This document shows positions 47,269 to 59,005 of a stretch of 64,000 nt of DNA, piece after piece. Position numbers and translations under genes: made by a program. Origin of the DNA: Wolfiporia cocos (Eukaryota > Basidiomycota > Agaricomycetes > Polyporales > Phaeolaceae); the NCBI GenBank assembly GCA_029448655.1, contig JACCLO010000014.1, positions 1,860,001 to 1,924,000 of the forward strand, given 5' to 3'. The notes under the pieces were generated by a model that saw nothing but the letters and a program-made list of their open reading frames with translations, was not told where the DNA came from and did not search any database. The stretch's first letter is position 1; every line of letters starts with the position of its first letter.

Positions 47269-48497
47269 ATGGGCAAACTCATTGCAGTCTGCGGCGCCAC
47301 AGGCAACCAAGGCGCGTATCTTGTCTCTGATACAAGCAGCCTCGCGCTCACTCCGAATCCATAACTCAGGAGGGTCCGTAGCACGCTTACTCCTTCAGTA
47401 TCCGAATGAGTACACTGTGCGCGCATTGACGCGTGACCCACAATCTCGTGGGGCGCAAGAGCTCGCAAACCTCGGCGCGGAAGTTGTCAAAGCAGACTTG
47501 ACAATTCCATCCGATGTGAATGAAGCCCTGAAAGGTTGTTGGGGAGTTTTTGGTGTCACTAACTTCTACGATCCGGTGGGCTGTTTCTGGCAGGTACTCG
47601 TCGCGCCAACAGCAGCTGACCAGTTGAACGAGCAGAAAATCAAAGATGATCCTGGAAGCGAGGAGCGACAGGGGAAGAACCTGGTAGACGCTGCCTTGTC
47701 GGCAGGAGTCAGATGCTTCGTCTGGAGCACCTTGCCTAGCTCAAAGAGGATTTCGGGCGGCCGCCTTGTCTCCAGAATTTATGAGGGCAAGTGCATTCAA
47801 CCAGTAGCGGAGCTGTGGCATCGCGCTGACACGTTGCGGCTGCTAGGGAAATACCAGGTCGACGATTACATTAGGGAGAAGAACTTGCCGGCGTGCTTCC
47901 TGTACACCGGAAATTTCTATGAGAACATGGTCTACCGCGCACACATGCAGTATGACGCGGAGAGGGACCTAGTTGAGTTCAGGCAGCCAATCGTGAAGGC
48001 GACAACAAAGCGTGCGTGGACGAATCCTATTCTGAACCTGGGAACGTGGGAGCTGATGATGACTCCCATGGACCTACAAGTGGCGATGCTATACGTAGAG
48101 AAGGATTTGTCAGCGGTTACGAAAGCCGTATTCGACCAGTGGGAAGCCAAGCAAGGCGAGCTCAACCACCAGTACTTGTACGTGTCCAATGCGCGGATCA
48201 CACCGCAAGATATTTTGGCCAGCGTGAAGAGAGGTAAGCACGTCGATTGTCTTCATTCGCTCTTTCTGACCGGTAGTCCCGCAAGTCACTGGCAAAGAGT
48301 GTATATATACCGTCTTGCCAACAACGGGGGTTCCGGATCGCGATGTCATGTTCCAGCTATATAACGAGATGGGAATGTACGGATCAAAGGAGATTCCGGA
48401 TGAAAACATTCTGAAGCTAGGTGTCAAGCTACACAGCATAGATGACTTTGTGAGGGCGAGGTTGGCTCCGCACCTTGGCCTGCCAGTGGTAGCGTAG
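47269..48497 (+). CDS. NmrA-like NAD(P)-binding protein
   Basis: This is an atypical short-chain dehydrogenase-fold protein of the NmrA family, which senses redox cofactors or reduces small molecules. The ATG at 47269 gives MGKLIAVCGATGNQG, spliced to GSVARLLLQYPNEYTVRALT; the GATGNQG loop binds the dinucleotide. Further blocks: LGAEVVKADLTIPSDVNEAL, WGVFGVTNFYDP, GKNLVDAALSAGVRCFVWST, VDDYIREKNLPACFLYTGNF, TWELMMTPMDLQVAMLYVEK and a C-terminal NILKLGVKLHSIDDFVRARL. Introns remove a stretch after NFYDP (rejoining KIKDDPGSEERQGK) and one after RIYEGK. About 310-330 residues; intact. The regulatory partner or substrate is unknown. Divergent from GST. Confidence 0.87.
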
Positions 48498-49568
48498 GAT
48501 ATCTCGTTCACTTGGTATCCTATTGTACCTCAGCTTGCCATGTTTTATTGTAAAGCATTTGCAACCTGTTTGACCGCTTTCGGACGGATTGTGCGCATTC
48601 CGCATATGTACCTATCAGAGCTATTACTATATTGATGTCCAGCTCATATCTCATCTCCAATGCTCGGAATTAGTCATGATCCGTGTGATTGCCGAGAAAT
48701 TGCGTTCGTACCAGCGATAGCGAAGTATAGTGCAGGCCTTCTCATATTAGCTCGCAAGACGTGCAGAGAAAGTATTCACAACGTAGCATTGCCACGATTC
48801 ATGGATCTGAATGGGGAGTGATAGGCGAGATGGCACTGAAGGACTGGTATGATAGCTCAGTTTCGAGGACGAGAAGATTTGAGTAACTCCTGAACGCTGC
48901 TAATCCCGATATGAGATTTCTGCTGACCGAACGGTCCATGATCCAGAAACGAGGAAGCCCTCATTTCCAAATCATCCAAAATGCAAGCGATCTAGTAGGC
49001 AGTCATGCACCAACGAGTTGTCCGGCAGAGGAAAGTCTGCGAACAGGCGCAAGCCAAAGCACTCGAGTTACCAGAGTCCTGAGATCCAGCTTTTAACCGG
49101 CTCTAACCCCCACTGAGAGCATTTTGATACAATAGACAGCAGTTCAAGTCACCAACTCTCAGGTATGAAGCAGACTCAGCGATGCCGAGAGAAAGACGTC
49201 GGACGCTTGCGGAGATAGTGCAACATCACATGACTGAGCGCGAAACGCGGCCGGAGTGGTGGCCACAGACGCGTTTTCCGCTTGTTCTGAGTCCTCTACA
49301 TTTTGCCAACGAACGTGGAAAAACAGCGCAATAGAGACTAGCTGTGATCTGCTCAGCACGAACGCAGCGACCGCCTCCGAACTGGCAACTTGTAGCTATG
49401 CAGACGCAAGACCGCGATCTAGAAGATCCCACACAGGTGCGATAGGCCTAGTGTTTTCGGGTTCATAGCTCTCAATACGCTTTAGACATGCGTATATATC
49501 CCACCGTACGGTGGAGAAGGTTTGCGACATACCACACGCATGTTGTACGCTGCTGACGATATTGGAAG
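48498..49568. other. Intergenic; likely contains ORC3 first exon
   Basis: No separate gene was recognised. The first coding exon of ORC3 should lie here, because the readable ORC3 frame has no upstream ATG. A perfect 14-bp palindrome ccaccgtacggtgg is at 49501-49514. Confidence 0.45.
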
Positions 49569-52413
49569 ACGATGATGGCTCACCTTCACAGCTATACACC
49601 CCCGAGCAGTGGCGCGACCTCCCGGACGGCTTTCAGATACGTTTACAATCGTATAGAGCTGCTTGGAGCAAATGTCTCAATCGTGTACAGGTGCGCAATG
49701 TCATTCTCTCCTATCCCTGTTATTGAACGACCCCAGTCCATTGTTCACGCTCTACATCGTCCTGTCGCAGAAGCAGTTGTGAGGCATGTTCGCTCAGCAC
49801 ACCGCGACGTACTGCCATGCATACCGCACTCTGAACTCCCAGTTGTTTCTATCACAGGTAAGCGATGTTGAGCTGTGAAAATATTTGTGATTCAATACGA
49901 GAATACAACCGAAGGAGGAGATCATTCTCTGTACGCGGAAATAATCCAACATTTGAACAAGCAAACGGCAGATGCGGATGACAGTGCTTTATTCGACTCG
50001 CATCTATACATGGACACCCAACCTAGACCATCTATGATGATACACCTTCATCCTGCCGACTGCCCCAACCTCGCGTCAATGATGAAGGCGATTGTGACCA
50101 ATTTTGTGTACCAGGATGATTCCTCAGATCGTACGTGAGCGCTGCCAATGCTCTGTATTTGTGTCAGCGTACCCATTCCCATAAGTGCCTGTAAAACGGA
50201 GACCCGCCGCGTCCCTCGCCAGCTACGACATTAACATGCTGCGAGCATGGTACGACTCGCAAGGTGAGCCACTCGTATGAGCCGTTTAATACTCTATGTT
50301 GAATTACTTCACTTAGAGCGGGTTCAGAGCCTTGTCATCTTCCTGCATGACTTCGAACAATTTGATGCTGCGGTCGTGCAGGACGCACTCTACATTTGTA
50401 GGTGCGCATATCTGACCGCGTCCGCCGTCCACACCAGTTGAACGCCCGTATCCTGCTCAAGCCTTCATGCTGAACATCTCCCACTAACATTCATTCTTGG
50501 CATGAACTCACCACCAACGCCCTCTTACCTCCACTCAACATATCCTCGCTCTACCCTTTCCCTCCTCCGCGTGGAAACTGTCAACGCACCGTCAGGGCGA
50601 GATGTTGTGGAAGAGGTCATCATGAAGGTACGTTTGTACATGAGCACTGACTCGTCTACCGTCCATGCTGAGTGCCTTGATCAATAGACATTCTTTGACC
50701 CGGACTTCGAGCCCGACATAATGCTCGGCCCAGGCGTGTTCGACTTCCTCATTGACTTCGCCACTAGGCACACCGCCTCGCTCGACGCAGTCATCACCAT
50801 TCTGCAGGTGTGCATCACTCTGGTTTACGACGTCCGCGCGCTGCTGAAATATGCTTCCAGCTTGCATACATGAAGCACTTTACCGAGCCACTCACTGCGC
50901 TCGCACATCCTGACCTCGGTACGCCGAACGGGGACGCCGCCCGCGTTAAGCTGCAGCGCGCAGACTCTAAGCCGTTTTTCGATGCATTGCACGCCCGCTT
51001 GACGCACGCATGCGCGAGGCCCTCTGACTCCAACTTCGAGGACGGCGACAGCTTCGTGGCTGTTCAAGCTGCGCATGACGCGTGGCGCGAGAAGGCACGC
51101 AAGGTGCGTGTCGGCCTGGCGGTGGCGCAAATCGTGCGCGAGCACGGGCTCGGGAGGGGCAATCGAGATGGAGAGCACGAGGGAGACGCGACCGCGCTGG
51201 AGTTTGTGAGCAGGGTGCTGAGGGGACGGAGTGCCAGGGACGTGAAATGGCTTGGCATGGTGTTCAAGTGCGTGGTGCCACATCCTTTCGATTATGCCTT
51301 GCTAACTACGTATCTCCCTTTTGATAGGAAGCTTACCGGACTCAGACTGCGCGCCGTCCTCGCAGCGTTGGTGGCGTTCTTCAGGACGTTAAACGAAAGG
51401 AGTCCAAAATACGAAAATATTCCCATTCACATGGAATCCTCACTTGCGCAGCTGCCAGATATTGATTCCCGCAGCTCTGTAGAGAGTGGCCGTAAGGAGA
51501 TGCTGGATCCAGTTGGCAGGGATCCGGAGGTAGTGAGAGTATCAGAGGCACTGAGTGTATGGCTGGTCACATTCCTTGAGTGAGTGAGACCATTTGCACC
51601 CGTCAGCCGAGTAGTAATTCACGAATGGCCATAGGCAGCATCTCTTACGCCTGGATGAAGGCGTCCTCTGGGATCTTTGGTATACCGGGTCTTCTCCCTT
51701 ACCATCAGAGGTACGAGTCTTCCTCATTCATTGGCATCGAGGTACTTATTGCATAATAGCTCATCAATCCCGCTCCGCGAGCAACAGTCGTAGCTGGGTT
51801 ATCCTATCCGCATGACTTCATCCATATGCACGACAGGCTCCTTCGTGCACACGTGCGTGCAGCGGACACCCTACATCATGCACGCGCTAGTACTTCGCCG
51901 ATGTTGGATGCATCAGAAGACGAGGACAATGCTCGCGTGCCTCCCCTACGGGAGCTCCCAGATACGAGCATCCTCTTCAGGCTTTACATGGAAGCAGGGC
52001 GGATGGTCAATGCCTACGACTGGTTCCAGGCTTTCGCGGTGGTGCTCGAGAGTCAGCGCAGACAACTCAAACGACGTGCAAGGAGCACGGAGAACGAGCG
52101 CGACGCAGCGAGTAAGACGCCCACCCGCGTCAATAGGTATGGTGTACCGAAGGTTGGCGGCAGGAGCAAATCGCGTGAGGACGATACGAGCGATGGCGAA
52201 CTCACTGAACAGGAGAATGGGAGAAATACGGTAGACGAGGAGGATGAAGAGGTGGACGAGGACGAGGATGAGGAAGAAGTTGAAGAATGGAGAGTGGAGG
52301 TCCACGCGCGGTTCATACGTGCGCTGCACGAGCTGGATCATATGGGCTTCGTGAAGCATACAGGACGGAAAGCTGATCATGTTATACGGACAGTGCATGA
52401 CGTCCTGGACTAA
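49569..52413 (+). CDS. ORC3: Origin recognition complex subunit 3
   Basis: Orc3 is part of the six-subunit complex that marks origins and loads Mcm2-7. The first readable exon gives DDGSPSQLYTPEQWRDLPDG, QIRLQSYRAAWSKCLNRVQ, then SIVHALHRPVAEAVVRHVRS. Next come HLHPADCPNLASMMKAIVTN, ERVQSLVIFLHDFEQFDAAV, LPLTFILGMNSPPTPSYLHS, EPDIMLGPGVFDFLIDFATR, a long helical exon with LAYMKHFTEPLTALAHPD, and KLTGLRLRAVLAALVAFFRT. The C-terminus is the winged helix: LPDTSILFRLYMEAGRMVNA, YDWFQAFAVVLESQRRQLKR, a very acidic loop (EDEEVDEDEDEEEVEEW), and VHARFIRALHELDHMGFVKH with TGRKADHVIRTVHDVLD. The 5' exon with the ATG was not resolved; the frame just upstream lacks one. Functional by inspection; convergent with the HET gene. 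Confidence 0.88.
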
Positions 52414-52604
52414 TGTCTTATATATCAAGGGAACTACACTACGAGGCAACATCCTGTTTCTGTCACCTAAAACACAGCGAACCACTGCTCAGCAACGTAC
52501 GAGAGCATGAAGAGCGGCTGGCAGATGTGAGGCTAGAAATCAGGTATTGAACGATAGGCAAGTACGAATCTGCCAGCTGTCATACACCAAAATACAGTGT
52601 ACAG

Positions 52605-54767
52605 TTAGCTGGCCCAAACATTGATCTGGGAGTCCTCAGGGGAGATAAAAATCAACGTCGGATCTGTTGCTTCCCAAACTCTACACCGCTTGCCATGAAG
52701 GAACACCCCAGCTTCAGGCAGAATTCTTCTTATAGGGGGTCGTTCTCCATCGTGAAAAGGAGGAAAATCTTCTTCTGCTGTCAACTCAATCACGAGCGCA
52801 AAGCATTTTCTTGAAACTAGAAATCCGGAACGCGCCACGCGACTCATGGGGAGCCACGGATTCCAAGTCCACAAGTCATTAAGTGTCCCAGCAAGTAGCT
52901 GTTGCGCTTTCGCCGAGTGTACACTGTCCACCGTTGGATCCTCCACAACACGTTCAACCACAAACCAATGCCTCTGACCAGCAGGCTCCTGGTACTGCTC
53001 AGCCATATAGTCCGTTCCCTCGCGCGGAGAGTGCCATAACGATCGGTAGGTCTTGATTATGGCTGACCACCCGCCGTAACGTTCCATTATACGCTTTTCG
53101 ACCACACCGTTCCCCGGTAAGGCTCGTATGGAGACTCTGAGGATGTCGGGACTAACTTTGGGTGGTTCAGGTCCACCCACACTGAAGTTCCGCACCGCCC
53201 AGGCTAAGACTCTGCTTGTGGCGGTGTAGTCCACAGATGAGCCAGTAATGACATAGAATCTTCCTGGTGCGTGTTCCTTGACTAGTAGTAGCCTGATATT
53301 TTGGATGTTTGATGGATGCCATGCCGGAAGCACCTCCGCAGGGGCGTACTTCTGGAACCAGCCGAGCAATATCGCAAATACGCGCGGATCAGAGGTATCC
53401 TCATCCGTGTCTACCACCTGCCACATGGTCTTGTCCGCGGCAGTCATCAGCATGTGTTCGTGGCTGGCTGCGGAAGGGAACACCAGAGCTGTCTTGTCAA
53501 TTGGTAAGACCTGTCGCACCGGTGCCGCTTTGCACGAAAAGTGCATATATCCTTCATCATCCATCACGCCGCGTGGCAAGGATTCGCCATTCATCTGCAC
53601 CTGAACAGGATAGCCCACGTCCACCAACCGCGCAACTAAGCATCTCCCAGTATCAGTTTGCACATACGCGCTGCCCGACACGCTGGTCTGTGGGAATTCG
53701 GGGAACGTGGAGAGCTGTCGGCATGGAGGAGCCTTGAACGAGATACCCACCCAGCTCGCCCTCTTTCCCATACGGAGAATCTCTTGCGCTAATGCCATAG
53801 TGGCGGCGAGCCGGTCGTCGGACCGGAACGCACTTGGGTCAAGAGAGACCCCAAACAGGCCCATAATGCTGAGCACCATGTCAACTGGGCGTGACGACGT
53901 CCGCATCAATGCACACTGCCACATGGCGTGATCTTTTGCGTCGGGGTCCGACACTGCGATGAAGCCAGACATCGCGATCCCCAGTGCCTCGAGGCAGGGT
54001 GATTGCCTGCCCAGGATTGCTGCATCATATGTATCAAAGTCCCCATCGGAAGAAGACCCCGACCCGCGCGGAACCTTCAGCTGGCCCACCGCGCAGGCAG
54101 CGACCAGCACTTCGACGTGACATAGAGCCGTGAGTTGAGGAACTACGGTGTAGATCTGGCCTTCCAGACGTGCGGCCAGTACCTTGCAGGACCCGTGAGC
54201 CCATCTAAATAGAGCGAGCGCAGTCCGCGGGGCCAGCGTCTCTTGAAGTGTCCACGCACGGTGTATCCATGCTGTCTCCTCCTGCAAACCCACTAGGCGG
54301 CGGATCCCACCTGGAAGAACGAGACATAGCATGCAGCCTCTGTAGATGTCGTACATCCGCCTGATCTGCCATGTCTTATCCTCTCGGCTAGTCTGTATGA
54401 TGCAAACACGATCGAGCCACAAGTAGTCCGCCCCGTGTTGAACAGATGCAATGCATGCATGGCGGAGCACCTCGATGCTGATGGGGTCGGAGTCGAGTTG
54501 TGAACCCTTGACTGCAAACGTACCGGCGATGTCGATCTCAGCATCGTTTGGATCGATAGGATTGCCGCGCCAAATGTACGAGATCGCGCAGTAGTTAACG
54601 TGAGGAAATTCCTTGGATGCGACGATACTGAGAGTTTGTTCCTGGATGAAGGCGATGCAGTCGATCAACCGGTATTTAAGTGGCTGTAGTGAGTCTAGAT
54701 CAACGACACTGTTCGCCAAGGAGGCTAAGGATGCCACATATTCAACTTGAGGCTTTTCATGTATCAT
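52605..54767 (-). CDS. HET-domain protein
   Basis: This 720-codon single-exon frame runs from the ATG at 54767 to TAA at 52605. The HET domain occupies about residues 30-190: LKYRLIDCIAFIQEQT, VNYCAISYIWRGNP, then the conserved ISIEVLRHACIASVQHGADY, LWLDRVCIIQTSREDKTWQI, RRMYDIYRGCMLCLVLPGG and WIHRAWTLQETLAP. In ascomycetes, HET-domain proteins trigger cell death after fusion of incompatible strains; in basidiomycetes, many copies exist with unknown roles. The remaining 500 residues have no recognised domain but include RPVDMVLSIMGLFGVSLDP, which resembles the DRVYALLGL-like block downstream of HET domains. Absence of introns is unusual in this window. Intact. Confidence 0.85.
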   Translation of the reverse strand: MIHEKPQVEYVASLASLANSVVDLDSLQPLKYRLIDCIAFIQEQTLSIVASKEFPHVNYCAISYIWRGNPIDPNDAEIDIAGTFAVKGSQLDSDPISIEVLRHACIASVQHGADYLWLDRVCIIQTSREDKTWQIRRMYDIYRGCMLCLVLPGGIRRLVGLQEETAWIHRAWTLQETLAPRTALALFRWAHGSCKVLAARLEGQIYTVVPQLTALCHVEVLVAACAVGQLKVPRGSGSSSDGDFDTYDAAILGRQSPCLEALGIAMSGFIAVSDPDAKDHAMWQCALMRTSSRPVDMVLSIMGLFGVSLDPSAFRSDDRLAATMALAQEILRMGKRASWVGISFKAPPCRQLSTFPEFPQTSVSGSAYVQTDTGRCLVARLVDVGYPVQVQMNGESLPRGVMDDEGYMHFSCKAAPVRQVLPIDKTALVFPSAASHEHMLMTAADKTMWQVVDTDEDTSDPRVFAILLGWFQKYAPAEVLPAWHPSNIQNIRLLLVKEHAPGRFYVITGSSVDYTATSRVLAWAVRNFSVGGPEPPKVSPDILRVSIRALPGNGVVEKRIMERYGGWSAIIKTYRSLWHSPREGTDYMAEQYQEPAGQRHWFVVERVVEDPTVDSVHSAKAQQLLAGTLNDLWTWNPWLPMSRVARSGFLVSRKCFALVIELTAEEDFPPFHDGERPPIRRILPEAGVFLHGKRCRVWEATDPTLIFISPEDSQINVWAS

Positions 54768-56211
54768 CGCACAATGACCTCCTGTATTATTCTTCGGAGA
54801 CTGGCTTGGCTGTTTTAGTCCTGCGTGGGGTCATCATTGTGAGTAAATCTCAAGGATGAGAATTAACATAAAGCCTACAGATGTAAGGACCGAGTGAAGT
54901 GCTTTCAATGAGCTCTTAAACGAGCTGACTCCTAGCCTCACCCTCAGCTCACGTCACATGTACACGCTAGTAGACGCTTTGTCTAATGTCAGTCACTGAT
55001 AGACTATGACGATCTCATATAGACTGGGACTGTGGAAGACAACGGGGGGACTCCAGCATGTCTGCACTAGGCTCGACACACGACAATTCCAATCATCTCA
55101 GACTCAGGGAGATTGAGGTGGCCGAGGCATAGTAGAGCAAATGAGCGAAGAATTCCTGAGAGATCTCGATAGTGGCATAGAGGCCGACACAACTTAGAGG
55201 CGTTGAGAGTTGTTTGTTCGCATATATTTATAGGCTGATCATGAGGGAGTGAAAGTGTCAAAGCTAGCACTCATGGCTACATACATCGGAAGGTATGTTT
55301 GTTCTCCTCCACGCATTGCTGAGTAGGCACTCGAATAACCTCGTTGGTCTTTATTGAATTTGCCATTAGCGAACTATGGGAAGGCGTGACAGATGCTCGC
55401 AGAGAATGCAAGGCTAGTGCACTTAATGTTACATACTCGGCGTTCACGGATCGCGGAGACATTCTTATCGCTCTTCTGACAGCGACGAGACATCATGGCC
55501 TGCCAGACAGAATGTGGTGATACTGATGAGTGGAACGACAACCGGGAACACAGAAGGGGACTGCCATAAACACTGAGTGGCTGCCAGAGAAAGGTGGTAT
55601 GCTACAGATTGGTATAACATAAGCAGTCAAGGGACTCGAAAGAAATTGATGATAGTTGTCGCACGCCTCTCCCAGATCGGCTTGAGAAACAGAGAACGGT
55701 TAGTCTTGCATGGCGAATCTTGTTCCCGTTATGCTGTGTCAGTCACGTAAGGTCAGTCACTTGCTGTTCTTCCATTACGGCTTACGCCATCCTTGCGATT
55801 CACCACAATGAGTCAAGTGTCTGGTGCATTCCCGAGTGAGGTGAATCAAACTGTCATCACGGATTCTTCTCGAGACGTCAAGACCTTGGACTGAATATGA
55901 CCGGGTGCCTAGCTGAAGGCTGGAAAACAGAGAACAGGGTCGCATGATCAACCTCGTGCGCCCTTCACCATTGTGTTCCTGTGCCCTCTGTATATTCGCA
56001 GTATCGCAGAAACCCGCATATCCTGATGGAAGAAGACCATGCAAGTGTTTGTTGCCTTCATTTCCAAAGCGGCCTCACATGACCCCCCACCTGATGAAAG
56101 ATGGCGGTCAGCTGTGCAATAAGGAACCTAGGCCACTGTATATTTGCATTCTAAGACAGAGCCAACAGGTTATATAGAATGGCAGCGCTGCTCATGCATT
56201 CTGAGACAACG
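54768..56211. other. Long intergenic region
   Basis: No gene could be supported. A TATAAATATA motif on the minus strand near 55225-55235 and short minus-strand frames (55067-55270, 55277-55462) hint at a small transcript, but no domain, signal peptide or splice pattern is convincing. Confidence 0.4.
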
Positions 56212-57931
56212 ATGCGGGCTGTCAGATACTACGGTCCTGGTGATATACGCGTCGATAACATACCCGAACCCCCCATCACCGATGGGAAAATCAAGATCAA
56301 GGTATGCCGCAGTATTGAATGATATATTACCCTCGACCCACCCAACCACTGATGGGCGCACATAGGTAGCCTGGTGAATTATCTTTCAATCGAACTCATC
56401 AATACAACATTCATCTTGAGCGACGATTGTCTCTAGGTGTGGAGGTGCGTTCGCACCAACAATTCGAAATATGAGGTAGCGTACCTAAACCGATACGCCA
56501 TCGCGCAAACAGTATGCGGCTCCGACGTGCATGCGTACTTCATCCGGCCTGAAGCTTCACCAACAGCAACAACGCCCCACCCAATCACCGGCGAAACGCT
56601 GCCGACGGTGATGGGACATGAGTTAGTGAATCTGTTCTTATGACTTACCATCCCTTGCCGACGCCGACAAAACAGGTTCTCTGGCACAATTGTTGCATTG
56701 GGCAGGGGTGTCGACAACAAGAAGTACGCCGTTGGTCAGAACGTGACAATGTGCGTTGCGATAGCATATGGTATCTCGAGTCGCTCTCATCGTTACTTCA
56801 GCGAGCCCGTTATATCGTGCATGAAGCCGACCTGCCCACAATGTGCATCTGGGGCCAGAAACGTCTGCCCTAATGTGTCTTATGTGGTTAGTCAGTCATG
56901 TTTCAGAAAGACACCAGGTCCATCAACCCGACACACAGGGTGCCGGAGGTTTTGGGGGCGGCTTTTCAGAGTATGTCTCCTTGGGCCCGGAATACGTGCA
57001 CGTCCTGCCCGCTGGGGTCTCGTGTGAGCCAACTCTGCAATTCCATATGTGACGCCGTTGACTCATCAGACTATCTCAAAGTGGAGGCAGGTGCCATGAT
57101 TGAGCCGTTATCCGTAGGCTGGCACGCAGTAAAAAGGTCCTCTTTCAAGCCGGGCGACCGTGCGTTGGTCATCGGCTGCGGGCCGGTACGTTTTCGCTCC
57201 AGTTCCCAGCTTGCCGCGACTCAGACCCTTGTCAGATCGGTCTTTTCGTGCTGAAGTCGCTCCAGTACGTTTGCTGATTCACGAGTCCAAGGCTTTAAAA
57301 GGCTGATTGCCCGAAGGGCGCTCGGAGCCTCGTGGGTCGGAGTCTCCGAGCCTGCGACCGAGCGGCGGGAGATGGCGCGCAAGGCGTCCGCGTCCATCGT
57401 GTTCGACCCTCTCTCCGAGGACGTCATCTCAGAGACCGTGCGGGTGACGAATGGCGGCGCAGACGTCGTCTTCGACTGCGCTGGGCTCCAGGCAAGCCTT
57501 GACACCGCGCTGCAGGCCGTCCGGCCGCGAGGTACCGTCGTCGGAGTGGCCGTATGGGAGAAGATGCCGACCCTGAATACCCATGCCATACAGCGCAAGG
57601 AGATCATGCTGACGTGTAGGCGTATGTCGCGGTTTGTCATGAGCCGCGCTGAAGTGAGACGGCGATAGCGTGCAACGGTTCCAACGACGAGCACCCGGAG
57701 CTTCTGCAGGCCGTCGCGGCGGGTAAGATCAAGGGACTCGATGAGCTTGTGACGCGCAAAATCGCCCTTGAGGACTTTGTGGAAATGGGCATCAAGGCCT
57801 TGATCAACGAAAGGAATAAACACAGTACGGATGTCTTTTCATGGGGCAATCATATGCTGACAATGGGGTATGGCGGCTGTTTAGTCAAGATATTGGTTCA
57901 TCCCCAGAAGAGGCTGGAGACCAAGCTTTGA
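56212..57931 (+). CDS. Zn-dependent butanediol-dehydrogenase-type alcohol dehydrogenase
   Basis: This is a medium-chain dehydrogenase of the (R,R)-2,3-butanediol dehydrogenase group. Exon 1 (56212-56301) encodes MRAVRYYGPGDIRVDNIPEP, then two 8-nt microexons (56366-56373 and 56437-56444) rebuild the VAWCGVCGSDVHAY catalytic zinc site. Further blocks: TLPTVMGHE spliced to FSGTIVALGRGVDNKKYAVG, EPVISCMKPTCPQCASGARN (structural zinc Cys), GGFGGGFSEYVSLGPEYVHV and GAMIEPLSVGWHAVKRSSFK. After the nucleotide-binding VIGCGP come ADVVFDCAGLQASLDTALQA, KEIMLT and a C-terminus reading KGLDELVTRKIALEDFVEMG, then KILVHPQKRLETKL. At least ten exons. Some mid-gene borders (57000-57110 and 57240-57300) are uncertain. 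Probably functional; substrate specificity inferred. Confidence 0.82.
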
Positions 57932-59005
57932 TCCAGTATATGCAGTCATCCGATATGGTGGGATTCGCGCGTGCAACTGGGACTGATCAGTATGGACGAA
58001 GCAGCGTGAGTGCATGTTGCCCATCGCAAATTAGATCTAATCACCAGAACAACATCAGCGTCCAGCACGTGAACTTTGTGTTAAACATTGTACATACCAT
58101 CTGTGCCCAACACGAGCATGAGATCTAAGTAACTGGAAGGTTGGTGACAGTCGTCGTATGCCGCTCCGAGTGTGAACAGTCGACTGTAACATCGTTACCT
58201 TGTACGTCCTGCTCGAATTACGTTGGGAAAGTATGTTGATGCCAATCTCGACATCATACGGCACACGTGAAAATTGGCAGATGTTAATCAGATCAAATCC
58301 AGACATGTACATACCCGAAGATTACATTCGATCGCGACGAACGTTAATCTTGATCGCAGATGATCAACCAAGCCTGGAGTGGATACATGCTCCTGTGAGC
58401 ATGGGCGATCCATCTTCAGATCAGAGCGCGATACGGCACCGCGACCGACTGTGCACTCGTCTTCTCCTACTGGCATCTCCGAATTGCTGGAATTTCACGA
58501 TACCCAAGTCGAGCGGAGCACGAGTCCACGCGCTGATCGCTGCTTGAACCCCCTCCTCGATCCGTGTGGAAAACCCAAAAAACCGAGCCAAAATCAGGAG
58601 CATTGACTGCGCGGCCCGTTTAGCGTGAGGACACCCCAGCCAGATCCTGGCCGATACACCCCAGCACAGAATCTGGGGATCCGATCCCGCGAGCCTCGGC
58701 AACGCACGACGCTTGACTGCGGTCAGGGCGCGCCGCAGCAGCAGTGCATCAGCGGTGGAGTGCCATGTTAATATTACGTAATCGCGAGGATTCATATGTA
58801 AACACTGAAGCACATATCCGATTCGCAAGAAAAAGTGTAGCTACATGACTGATGAAATAGCGCAATGTAATGACTTACGACAGGAGATCGGGAAAAAACT
58901 ACGCCTAATCTCTACAAGAGGATGATGCATATGTTTGGGCAAGAAATGACGACTCTGCTTTGTTATACACGACATAATATTATGGTCGTCGACTTTGCGG
59001 GCAGC
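57932..59005. other. Convergent intergenic region
   Basis: This is 3' flank of both the dehydrogenase and the helicase. One open minus-strand frame (58421-58828, 135 codons) is Arg/Leu/Ala-rich but not recognised; it may be chance in a GC-rich patch. Confidence 0.4.

Noticed and set aside
49511..49568. GTG codon as start of ORC3
   Set aside because: The open frame begins with GTG and has no ATG back to the preceding stop; a nuclear fungal gene should start at ATG, so an upstream exon with an acceptor near 49568 is more likely.
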